From the NCBI GenBank assembly GCA_903860085.1, contig CAIOPD010000007.1:1-6541 (forward strand): a DNA stretch of 6,541 bases, read 5' to 3'. Below are positions 1-5,277 of the stretch, in pieces. The stretch comes from an uncultured Pseudomonadota bacterium (GTDB lineage: Bacteria > Pseudomonadota > Gammaproteobacteria > Burkholderiales > Methylophilaceae). The translations under genes were made by a program, and so were the position numbers. Under the pieces are notes generated by a model that did not search any database, was not told where the DNA came from, and saw nothing but the letters and a program-made list of their open reading frames with translations. Position 1 is the stretch's first letter. Every line of letters starts with the position of its first letter.

Positions 1-684
1 ATGCTGGCGACGCCGCAAGATTTAGAAGATTTTGCTTTAGGATTTTCTTTATCTGAAGGCATTGTGTTGGATAAGAGTGAGTTGTATAGCATTGAAATTC
101 AGGTGCAGAAAAATGGCATAGAGATTCATTGTGAGATTGCGGGCGAGCGCTTTGCTGAGCTGAAAAATCATAGGCGCACGCTAGCTGGAAAAACCGGTTG
201 TGGTTTGTGTGGTGCAGAAAGCCTAGCACAGGCGATGCGTTATCCGCCGAAGTTACAGTCGCCGGTGGTGTTCGAGCGCAGCGCGATTTTAGCCGCATTA
301 CAAATGCTACCTTCGTATCAAAAGCTACAGCAACAAACCGGTGCAACGCATGCCAGTGCTTGGGTATTGGCTGACGGTACCGTTACCGTGGTGCGCGAAG
401 ATGTGGGTCGACATAATGCGTTGGATAAGCTAATTGGTGCACTAGCCAAGCTTGAGCGGCGAGGTGAGGGTTTTATTGTGACCAGCAGTCGCGCTAGTTA
501 TGAAATGGTACAAAAAACCGCAAGCGCAGGTGTGAATATGCTAGTGGCTATTTCTGCGCCAACAGGTCTAGCCGTGAGAATTGCTGAGCAATGTGGTTTA
601 ACGCTAGTGGGATTTGCACGCAATAAGGCATATGTGGTTTACAGTCACCCAGAACAAATCAATCCAACATTAATTAAAAATTAA
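1..684 (+). CDS. fdhD: Formate dehydrogenase accessory sulfurtransferase FdhD/FdsC, 5'-truncated by window edge
   Basis: FdhD-family proteins take sulfur from a cysteine desulfurase and pass it to the bis-MGD molybdenum cofactor of formate dehydrogenase, in the cytoplasm. The visible 227 residues contain the family's CxxC sulfur-transfer motif (GCGLCG, C67 and C70), the block REDVGRHNALDKLIG at 132-146, TSSRASYEMVQK at 161-172 and SAPTGLAVRIAEQ at 185-197. Family members are usually about 270 residues, and the first visible residues (MLATPQDLEDFALGFSLSEG) correspond to an internal segment. The true start therefore lies upstream of the window and base 1 is not the initiation codon. fdsD follows after 15 bases, as in fdsGBACD operons where the fdhD homologue is called fdsC; fdsG, fdsB and fdsA are expected just to the left (inference). 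No frameshift or missing key residue is seen. Family assignment is very secure; the choice of fdhD or fdsC as symbol is convention. Confidence 0.95.
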   Translation: MLATPQDLEDFALGFSLSEGIVLDKSELYSIEIQVQKNGIEIHCEIAGERFAELKNHRRTLAGKTGCGLCGAESLAQAMRYPPKLQSPVVFERSAILAALQMLPSYQKLQQQTGATHASAWVLADGTVTVVREDVGRHNALDKLIGALAKLERRGEGFIVTSSRASYEMVQKTASAGVNMLVAISAPTGLAVRIAEQCGLTLVGFARNKAYVVYSHPEQINPTLIKN

Positions 685-699
685 AAGAGTCAGTTAAGT

Positions 700-915
700 A
701 TGCAGATAGAACATTTAATTACTATGGCCAATCAAATTGGTGATTTTTTCAAATCTTTTCCTGATACAGAGCAGGCAAAGAAAGACATTGCAAAGCATTT
801 GACCAACTTTTGGGCGCGTAATATGCGGCTTCAGATTATGGCGCATGTCGCAGAAAAGAATGGTGTCGGCTTAGAAGATATCGTTCGCGATGCCATTAAA
901 GAACACCTGCATTAG
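700..915 (+). CDS. fdsD: NAD-dependent formate dehydrogenase delta subunit
   Basis: This 71-residue protein matches FdsD, the small subunit of the soluble NAD-dependent, molybdenum formate dehydrogenase (FdsGBAD) that oxidises formate to CO2. The recognisable signature is MANQIGDFFKSFPDTEQA at residues 9-26, followed by an AKHLTNFWARNMR block at 31-43 and a short helical C-terminus. There are no cysteines, so it carries no metal cluster; its role in the complex is less defined than that of the catalytic subunits. It starts 15 bases after the fdhD stop, with only a weak purine-rich ribosome site (AAAAGAG) upstream. It is the usual last gene of the fds operon. The size is normal for the family, and the protein is complete. 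Confidence 0.93.
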   Translation: MQIEHLITMANQIGDFFKSFPDTEQAKKDIAKHLTNFWARNMRLQIMAHVAEKNGVGLEDIVRDAIKEHLH

Positions 916-941
916 TATTGCTATTTAGTCTGTAGCGCATC

Positions 942-1685
942 ATGCCTAGTAATGAAATCTATCTTCTCGTGCCGCTAATATTTTTGGCGGCCCTTATTTT
1001 TTCAGCAGTAGGCCATGGGGGGGCTTCAGGATATCTCGCCGCAATGGCCTTGATGAATGTTGCACCTGAGTCCATGCGCCCAGCAGCTTTAGTTCTTAAT
1101 ATCTTTGTGGCTAGTATCGCAATCTATAAGTTTTACGGCATAGGGGCATTCTCATGGCGCATATTCATTCCCCTAGCCATCGCCTCTGTACCAATGGCAT
1201 ATGTTGGCGGTCTCATTAGTTTGCCTAATCAATTTTATAAACCCATTGTAGGGTTAGTACTATTATTTTCGGCGATACACATTTTTACGCAAGCGAAAAA
1301 AGACTACCAATTAAACCCCATACCAGCTTCAGCACCTTTATTGCTGGGAATAGGCGCGATATTAGGTTTGCTAGCAGGCCTAACAGGAATTGGTGGTGGT
1401 GTGCTTTTGAGCCCACTATTGTTATTTTTTAAATGGGCTGAGACCAAAGTGATTTCTGGTATAGCAGCAGCTTTTATTTTAGTTAACTCAATATCAGGTT
1501 TGATTGGAGTTTTAACTAAGCAATTCGTTATGCCTAGCGATCTTCCATACTGGATTATTGCGGCGGTTTTAGGTGGATTAATTGGTGCTAATTACGGCAG
1601 TCGTCGATTAGGTAATCCAGCAATTAAAAAGCTATTATCCTTAGTCTTGCTTCTAGCTGGCAGTAAAATGCTCTTGGCACTTTAA
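942..1685 (+). CDS. TauE/SafE (TSUP, former DUF81) family membrane transporter
   Basis: This is a 247-residue, strongly hydrophobic protein with about eight predicted membrane helices and very short loops. It shows the internal duplication typical of TauE/SafE proteins: a glycine-rich SAVGHGGASGYL segment near 21-32 has its counterpart LTGIGGGVLLSP at 147-158, each followed by a helix with a conserved asparagine (LVLNIFVAS near 51-59, FILVNSISG near 178-186). Members move sulfite, sulfonates, sulfoacetate and other small organic or sulfur anions across the inner membrane; the substrate cannot be read from the sequence. It begins 26 bases after fdsD on the same strand, with no terminator visible between, so co-transcription with the fds operon is possible. 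The upstream ribosome site is poor (no clear AGGAG), which leaves some doubt about the start. The stop codon lies inside a hairpin shared with the convergent gene. Confidence 0.88.
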   Translation: MPSNEIYLLVPLIFLAALIFSAVGHGGASGYLAAMALMNVAPESMRPAALVLNIFVASIAIYKFYGIGAFSWRIFIPLAIASVPMAYVGGLISLPNQFYKPIVGLVLLFSAIHIFTQAKKDYQLNPIPASAPLLLGIGAILGLLAGLTGIGGGVLLSPLLLFFKWAETKVISGIAAAFILVNSISGLIGVLTKQFVMPSDLPYWIIAAVLGGLIGANYGSRRLGNPAIKKLLSLVLLLAGSKMLLAL

Positions 1686-1709
1686 GCGGACTAAGGCAGT
1701 CAGCGCTTA
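1683..1709. terminator. Candidate bidirectional terminator hairpin between convergent genes
   Basis: TAAGCG (1683-1688) pairs with CGCTTA (1704-1709), and inside it GACT (1689-1692) pairs with AGTC (1698-1701). The loop is AAGGC and the right side has a two-base AG bulge. The hairpin includes the stop codon of the transporter and the stop codon of the minus-strand glycosyltransferase. Flanking T-runs are short in both directions, so termination may be weak. It is the only candidate in the 14-base gap. Confidence 0.45.
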
Positions 1710-3316
1710 TTTCGATATAAGCTAAAGCTTTCTTTTCTATCTGCAGCACGCTTTCCGCTCCAAATCAATTTGGCCTCTTGCTCAGGCTGAACATAACTCG
1801 TGCTTCGAGTTGTTTGTATAAGATATAAGTCGCAGCTTAATTGCTTTAGGTTTGTCACTGGTTTTAGCGTGATGTCAGTGTAATAGTTGACTAATAAGCG
1901 TTGCGGCTGGCCTACATGCAGACTGTTAATGCAATTGTAATGTTTAGGAATCGCTTGATACATGCCAAGAAATACAGGCTGATAGCTTCTTGCAGAGTCG
2001 AGTAATGGTAGCCAGAGTGTCATCAGTAGACTCCAGCCGAAGGTCATACCTACCGCCCAGTTGCTTACTGTTGATCGGTTGGTTTGTTTAGCCCGAACGC
2101 AAACTACGAACCAAATAATAGAGATAAATACTGCAACTAGAAATATAAGCCAATTGAAACTGGTGCTATAGGCACCAGATAAAAACTGCAAGCGCTCTTT
2201 AATTTTAGGGGGGTATCCAGTAATCATCGCAATCCACCCTAGCCAAATTAAAAATCCGATTAAGCCGAATAAGATGATGCCAAACCAATTAAGTGCTGAT
2301 GCAGCACCACGCTTAAGATGCTCAACACTTCCTGCAGCCAAAGCGACCAAAGGGATCAGTAATGGCAGGGCGCTCGTGTCCTTGGCACCTGCGCCAAATC
2401 CAAGGAAGATTAGGCCGCATAAGAAGAAACTAACAATTAGCTGGAACTTAGGTTTAGATAGTAATTGCTGCTGGTAACGCCATAAACTCCAAAGTGCTAG
2501 GGGGAAAGCTGGCCAGGCATACCAAACTAAAATTTTCAGAAAATATTGATGATTCTGGTAATGGAATGTATTGAGGTTCATTTGCCACCATTTGGCGAAC
2601 AGCAGTGGCTGATTATAATGAAACATAAATAACCAACTGGCGATGAAGGGAGTTGCGATTAAGATGGCAGTTATAATGACTTTAGCAAAGCTTAATGTGC
2701 GCCAATTCTTAAACAGTAAGCCTAGCATCAAAGTGGTGCTAATTAAGATCATTAATGGCATGAGCCCGTAGCTTAAAAATCCTATGCCAAGCGCTAAGCC
2801 TAATAGCCCACTTGCTCGCCAAGGTCTGCGCTTAGAAAGGGCTAAGGCGTAGAATCCGCCAGTCAAGCTTGCAAGGCCAGCTACTTCAGCCCCTAGACTA
2901 TGTGCACTAACGATTAGACCGATTGTGCCAATCATAATCAGCGTCGCATGGCGACCCACCCCGCGTCCCCACAATTCTCGCCCAGTCATGCCTACCATTA
3001 GTAGGATGATTGTTAGCCAAAGGATATTGATTAAGCGAGCTCCATCATGCACCGCAAGCATCGGGCTAAGTAATTCTGCACTCGCCGCAGCACTTAAGTA
3101 ATAGAGAGGGGGTAGCACAAGTGAAGTTTCACCGTTCGCCAAAGGTGCAATCAAACTGCCACCATCAATGATCGTCTTTACAATGCTTATGCCGGTAGTT
3201 TCAAGTGGTTTCCATGGGGCATGACCAATTAGACCGAGCACGATCCATATGGCGCATAGCAATAGTAACAGCTGCGTTTTAACTCCCTTGCCCACGTGAG
3301 CGCGAGGTTTTGACAT
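1700..3316 (-). CDS. GT39/ArnT-like (PMT_2) integral membrane glycosyltransferase
   Basis: This large polytopic membrane protein has 538 residues from the preferred start. I count roughly eleven or twelve hydrophobic helices, then a soluble C-terminal region of about 100 residues. In 550-residue numbering from the upstream ATG at 3352, the first external loop has the GT-C/PMT_2 pattern: an acidic residue after the first helix (E51), then PLANGE (70-75) and PPLYYLSAA (81-89). Such enzymes transfer a sugar from a polyprenyl-phosphate donor to lipid A, protein or another glycan on the periplasmic side; donor and acceptor are unknown here. I prefer the ATG at 3316 because AAGG (complement of 3321-3324) sits four bases upstream, whereas the ATG at 3352 has no ribosome site. 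Residues usually charged in ArnT (DE-R and EKPP) read as PLETTG and VLPP, so it is not a standard ArnT. It is a monocistronic-looking gene, convergent with the transporter. Confidence 0.82.
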   Translation of the reverse strand: MSKPRAHVGKGVKTQLLLLLCAIWIVLGLIGHAPWKPLETTGISIVKTIIDGGSLIAPLANGETSLVLPPLYYLSAAASAELLSPMLAVHDGARLINILWLTIILLMVGMTGRELWGRGVGRHATLIMIGTIGLIVSAHSLGAEVAGLASLTGGFYALALSKRRPWRASGLLGLALGIGFLSYGLMPLMILISTTLMLGLLFKNWRTLSFAKVIITAILIATPFIASWLFMFHYNQPLLFAKWWQMNLNTFHYQNHQYFLKILVWYAWPAFPLALWSLWRYQQQLLSKPKFQLIVSFFLCGLIFLGFGAGAKDTSALPLLIPLVALAAGSVEHLKRGAASALNWFGIILFGLIGFLIWLGWIAMITGYPPKIKERLQFLSGAYSTSFNWLIFLVAVFISIIWFVVCVRAKQTNRSTVSNWAVGMTFGWSLLMTLWLPLLDSARSYQPVFLGMYQAIPKHYNCINSLHVGQPQRLLVNYYTDITLKPVTNLKQLSCDLYLIQTTRSTSYVQPEQEAKLIWSGKRAADRKESFSLYRNKR

Positions 3317-3449
3317 ATTGCCTTGCCAGTCATGATCAAGTTGAAAGCGCATAGGTTGAGTTATGGGATAGTGTTTAACTTAAAGCGTAATTTTAACTGA
3401 ATGTTGTCGATAAAATAACTTTATAAGGATTTTGTATGGATCAATCATG

Positions 3450-3484
3450 AGCCAATAAATAAAAAGGCAGCCTAAGCTGCCTTT
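3450..3484 (-). terminator. Rho-independent terminator of rpmE2
   Basis: A perfect 9-bp stem, AAAGGCAGC (3463-3471) with GCTGCCTTT (3476-3484), closes a four-base loop. On the minus strand it is followed by a T-rich tract (TTTTTATTTATT). It lies about 40 bases beyond the rpmE2 stop codon and points away from that gene. The rest of 3317-3522 holds no gene I can support; it must contain the glycosyltransferase promoter, but I see no convincing -35/-10 pair. Confidence 0.88.
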
Positions 3485-3522
3485 GTTGTGACTATTATTA
3501 TAGCGTTAGCTACAAATAATAA

Positions 3523-3765
3523 TTACATACCGTATTTCTTACGGAATTTATCAACACGACCAGCCGTATCTAAAATCATTTGTTTACCTGTGTAGAACGG
3601 GTGTGATTTTGATGACACTTCGATTTTAACAAGAGGATACTCTTTACCGTCAGTCCATTTAATAGTGTCTCTAGCTGCAATAGTAGAGCGTGTCATAAAC
3701 GTAAAATCTGCACCGATGTCTTGAAAAATAACGTCGCGGTATTCTGGATGTATTCCATCTTTCAT
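3523..3765 (-). CDS. rpmE2: 50S ribosomal protein L31 type B (zinc-free paralogue)
   Basis: L31 is a small protein of the large ribosomal subunit that helps bridge the two subunits. This 80-residue form begins MKDGIHPEYRDVIFQD and contains SSKSHPFYTGKQ (51-62) and a GRVDKFRKKYG end (69-79), all typical of the type B (YkgM/RpmE2) family. It has no cysteine, so the zinc-binding CxxC motifs of type A L31 are absent. In many bacteria type B replaces type A under zinc shortage and is controlled by Zur; whether that holds here cannot be told, since it could be the only L31 gene. The reading frame extends upstream to an ATG at 3801, but homology and a GAGG ribosome site (complement of 3775-3778) nine bases upstream support 3765. 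The gene is flanked by its own promoter and terminator. Confidence 0.95.
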   Translation of the reverse strand: MKDGIHPEYRDVIFQDIGADFTFMTRSTIAARDTIKWTDGKEYPLVKIEVSSKSHPFYTGKQMILDTAGRVDKFRKKYGM

Positions 3766-3768
3766 AAT

Positions 3769-3787
3769 ATATAGCCTCAATATAGCC
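3769..3787 (-). repeat. Short direct repeat spanning the rpmE2 ribosome binding site
   Basis: ATATAGCC occurs at 3769-3776 and again at 3780-3787, separated by TCA; on the minus strand this is GGCTATAT, TGA, GGCTATAT. The period is 11 bases. The rpmE2 Shine-Dalgarno GAGG overlaps the junction of the two copies. It may be chance in AT-rich DNA, or part of a translational control element. Confidence 0.5.
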
Positions 3788-3833
3788 GCTTTAAACGGCA
3801 CTTAAATATATGTATGCGCGTTTAAGCACGCAT
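3785..3833 (-). promoter_or_regulatory. Structured 5' leader of rpmE2 (two small inverted repeats)
   Basis: Two inverted repeats lie between the predicted transcription start and the ribosome site. One is GCCG (3785-3788) with CGGC (3796-3799) around CTTTAAA. The other is ATGCG (3814-3818) with CGCAT (3829-3833); inside it there is one C/A mismatch, a further G-C pair and the loop TTTAAG. Ribosomal protein genes often carry autoregulatory leaders, and type B L31 genes may carry Zur operators; neither motif is recognisable enough to assign. The inverted repeats are visible; a function is inferred. Confidence 0.4.
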
Positions 3834-3852
3834 GAATTTGTAGTAACCCAGC

Positions 3853-3881
3853 ATTATATTGGCATTTTACAACCGACGCAA
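3853..3881 (-). promoter_or_regulatory. Sigma70-type promoter of rpmE2
   Basis: On the minus strand a perfect -10 box TATAAT (complement of 3853-3858) lies 17 bases from a -35-like TTGCGT (complement of 3876-3881). Transcription would start near 3846, giving a leader of about 80 bases before the ATG at 3765. The -35 matches consensus at three of six positions. Confidence 0.6.
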
Positions 3882-3978
3882 GTTCAAATTTTGACTCGAA
3901 GACACTTTAAGATTGCAAAAATAAATGGATTGCTTTAGACTGAATTTTGTTCTAAAAATAATGTCAATGCATATGAAT

Positions 3979-3999
3979 TATGTTCAAAAATTGAACATA
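3979..3999. promoter_or_regulatory. Perfect 9-bp inverted repeat, candidate operator of the cytochrome operon
   Basis: The arms TATGTTCAA (3979-3987) and TTGAACATA (3991-3999) are exact reverse complements around AAA. No T-run follows, and it lies between two divergent genes, so it is more likely a binding site for a dimeric regulator than a terminator. Its centre is about 83 bases before the cytochrome ATG and about 56 bases before the start expected from the first -10-like box. Related GTTCAA or GTTCTAA half-sites appear at 3882-3887 and 3949-3955. The regulator is unknown. Confidence 0.6.
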
Positions 4000-4032
4000 C
4001 GTCTGGATGTGCAGTGTGCATAAGCCGTTGCA

Positions 4033-4054
4033 TATATTTGTATATTTGTATAAA
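4033..4054 (+). promoter_or_regulatory. Cluster of -10-like boxes in an 8-bp tandem repeat, likely cytochrome promoter
   Basis: ATATTTGT occurs twice in tandem (4034-4041 and 4042-4049). It creates TATATT boxes at 4033-4038 and 4041-4046, followed by TATAAA at 4049-4054. No good -35 hexamer sits 16-18 bases upstream of the first two, which would fit a promoter that needs an activator. The third box would start transcription almost on top of the ribosome site (AGGAG, 4062-4066), so one of the first two is preferred. Upstream, TGTGCA is repeated at 4008-4013 and 4015-4020. Confidence 0.4.
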
Positions 4055-4071
4055 AAAGATTAGGAGATAGC

Positions 4072-4629
4072 ATGTTTAGCAATAAAGCATTAAGGTCAAC
4101 TTTAATTATTTCTATGTTGACATTGGTAGGTCTTACATTTTCATTCCAGGCGAGGGCGGCATGTGATTTCGTTTCAACAAAAGATAACAGCCATTTCGTA
4201 ATCAAAGGCACAGATGCTGATACGCCTGAAGCAAAGGAATTTCTAGCAACTTGCAAGAACCCATACACCGCAAAATTTGCAGCAGATGCTGAGGCTGCAA
4301 AACAAGGTAAAAAAGTGCTGTCATATAATGGATGTACTGGTTGTCACGGCGGTAATTTAGGCGGTCTAATGGCGCCTTCACTTGTTAAGAACGGTGGCGT
4401 AGGTGCATTTGATACTAGATGGGTTTATGCAAAAGATGGTACCGATAAAGGTATGTTTGAAACTATCGCTAACGGCACACCAGGCCTTTCTGGTGGCAAC
4501 ATGTTTATCTGGCACAATCAGCTAGAAGGCCATACAGGTGACGGTTTAACTACAGATGAAATCCTGAAGGCTATTAGTTATATTCGTACAGTGTATAAAG
4601 GCACTGATGAAAAAACTTGGTTAAAATAA
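4072..4629 (+). CDS. Periplasmic c-type cytochrome, cytochrome cL-like, methanol metabolism-related four-Cys family
   Basis: This 185-residue exported monohaem cytochrome has a Sec signal peptide with a KALR basic start, a hydrophobic core at about 10-25 and probable cleavage after the AxA-type QARA (26-29) or the next alanine. The haem motif is CTGCH (C88, C91, H92). M100 and M144 are possible sixth ligands. After the haem, RWVYAKDGTDKGMFETIANG (116-135) and DEILKAISYIRTVYKG (162-177) follow the pattern of cytochrome cL (MxaG/XoxG), the electron acceptor of methanol dehydrogenases. Two further cysteines, C31 and C61, lie before the haem and could form a disulfide; this matches an uncharacterised four-cysteine 'methanol metabolism-related' cytochrome family. 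The start is supported by AGGAG five bases upstream. The cytochrome c'' gene begins 53 bases downstream on the same strand with no terminator between. The role as electron carrier for XoxF-type methanol dehydrogenase is inference; the cytochrome call itself is certain. Confidence 0.88.
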   Translation: MFSNKALRSTLIISMLTLVGLTFSFQARAACDFVSTKDNSHFVIKGTDADTPEAKEFLATCKNPYTAKFAADAEAAKQGKKVLSYNGCTGCHGGNLGGLMAPSLVKNGGVGAFDTRWVYAKDGTDKGMFETIANGTPGLSGGNMFIWHNQLEGHTGDGLTTDEILKAISYIRTVYKGTDEKTWLK

Positions 4630-4682
4630 ATGTGAGAATGGCGAACAGTCCTTTTTATTATTCACTAAAGATGGAGTATTAA

Positions 4683-5126
4683 ATGAAGAGTTTCAATATC
4701 GTTTTATTGGCATTACTAAGCTTAAGTGCAGCTTCTGCAAATGCGAATGTAGCTAATGCAGAAAAGTTAGTCTCTATTTATAGTGCTATTGCTAAGCACG
4801 ATAACCCAGAGTACGCAGGCCCTACGGCAACTGACGGCAAGTTCTTTTTCAATCGCAAGATCAAACTCGGCAATGGTAAGGAAACGGCTTGTGCTTCATG
4901 CCATACAGCCAACCCTGCGGACGAAGGCAAACATTCAGTAACAGGAAAGGCCATTCGTCCTTTATCTCCAGTAGTGAACGCCAAGCGTTTTGAAGACTTT
5001 GAAAAAGTACAAGGAAAGTTCACGCAACATTGTAAAGAAGTTATTGGAAGCGACTGTACTGCAGCAGAAAAAGCTAGCTACATCACTTATGTAATAACAG
5101 AAAAAACACCAACTGCTGCCAAGTAA
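4683..5126 (+). CDS. cycA: Cytochrome c'' (SHP/DUF1924 family), exported monohaem cytochrome
   Basis: This 147-residue precursor has a signal peptide; cleavage near residue 21 (ASANA) gives a mature form of about 126 residues. The haem motif is CASCH (C70, C73, H74). NAKRFEDFEKVQGKFTQHCKEVIGSDC (99-125, written here only as landmarks R102, F103, F106, V109) matches the SHP (sphaeroides haem protein) family. SHP has an asparagine haem ligand just before the first cysteine of a small disulfide; here that residue is H116, followed by C117 and C125. The same arrangement (His95, Cys96, Cys104 in mature numbering, as I recall it) occurs in Methylophilus methylotrophus cytochrome c'', a bis-histidine cytochrome that loses the distal His on reduction with proton uptake. 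Mature numbering agrees exactly if residue 22 is residue 1. GGAG at 4673-4676 supports the start. It is probably co-transcribed with the preceding cytochrome and closed by a strong terminator. The physiological partner is not known. Confidence 0.92.
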   Translation: MKSFNIVLLALLSLSAASANANVANAEKLVSIYSAIAKHDNPEYAGPTATDGKFFFNRKIKLGNGKETACASCHTANPADEGKHSVTGKAIRPLSPVVNAKRFEDFEKVQGKFTQHCKEVIGSDCTAAEKASYITYVITEKTPTAAK

Positions 5127-5171
5127 TTTAAGGCAGTGTTACGCTGTTGATGTGTAAAAGATGAAATGATG

Positions 5172-5204
5172 AGGGCTGGAGTAATTTCCAGCCCTTTTTA
5201 TTTT
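5172..5204 (+). terminator. Rho-independent terminator of the cytochrome operon
   Basis: The stem GGGCTGGA (5173-5180) pairs with TCCAGCCC (5187-5194) around GTAATT, extended by an A-T pair at 5172/5195. It is followed by TTTTTATTTT. It stands 46 bases after the cytochrome c'' stop. The remaining stretch to 5277 carries no gene; no clear promoter for the next gene was found. Confidence 0.92.
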
Positions 5205-5277
5205 CCGATGACTGCTTAGCGATAGCCTGATTAATAGAGTGTTAGTCTATTTAGGATGGAAATAAGAAGTATATTAA

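Noticed and set aside
2274..2477. Open frame of 67 codons on the plus strand
   Set aside because: It lies wholly inside the minus-strand glycosyltransferase, has no ribosome site and resembles no known protein; it is a shadow frame.
3766..3801. Upstream ATG extension of rpmE2 by 12 residues
   Set aside because: The extension is not part of L31 and runs through the repeats and ribosome site; the start at 3765 matches the family.
4142..4167. Lipoprotein signal in the cL-like cytochrome because a cysteine follows the signal peptide
   Set aside because: The residues before C31 (ARAA) do not fit a lipobox, which needs a hydrophobic residue at -3; an ordinary Sec cleavage is more likely.
3984..4268. 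Open frame of 94 codons on the minus strand
   Set aside because: It overlaps the palindrome, promoter and signal peptide region of the cytochrome gene and has no recognisable features.
4778..5023. Open frame of 81 codons on the minus strand
   Set aside because: It is antisense to the cytochrome c'' gene, whose coding status is certain.
5232..5251. Inverted repeat AATAGA/TCTATT before the SOUL gene
   Set aside because: Six AT-rich base pairs with a seven-base spacer are expected by chance here; no regulatory context supports it.
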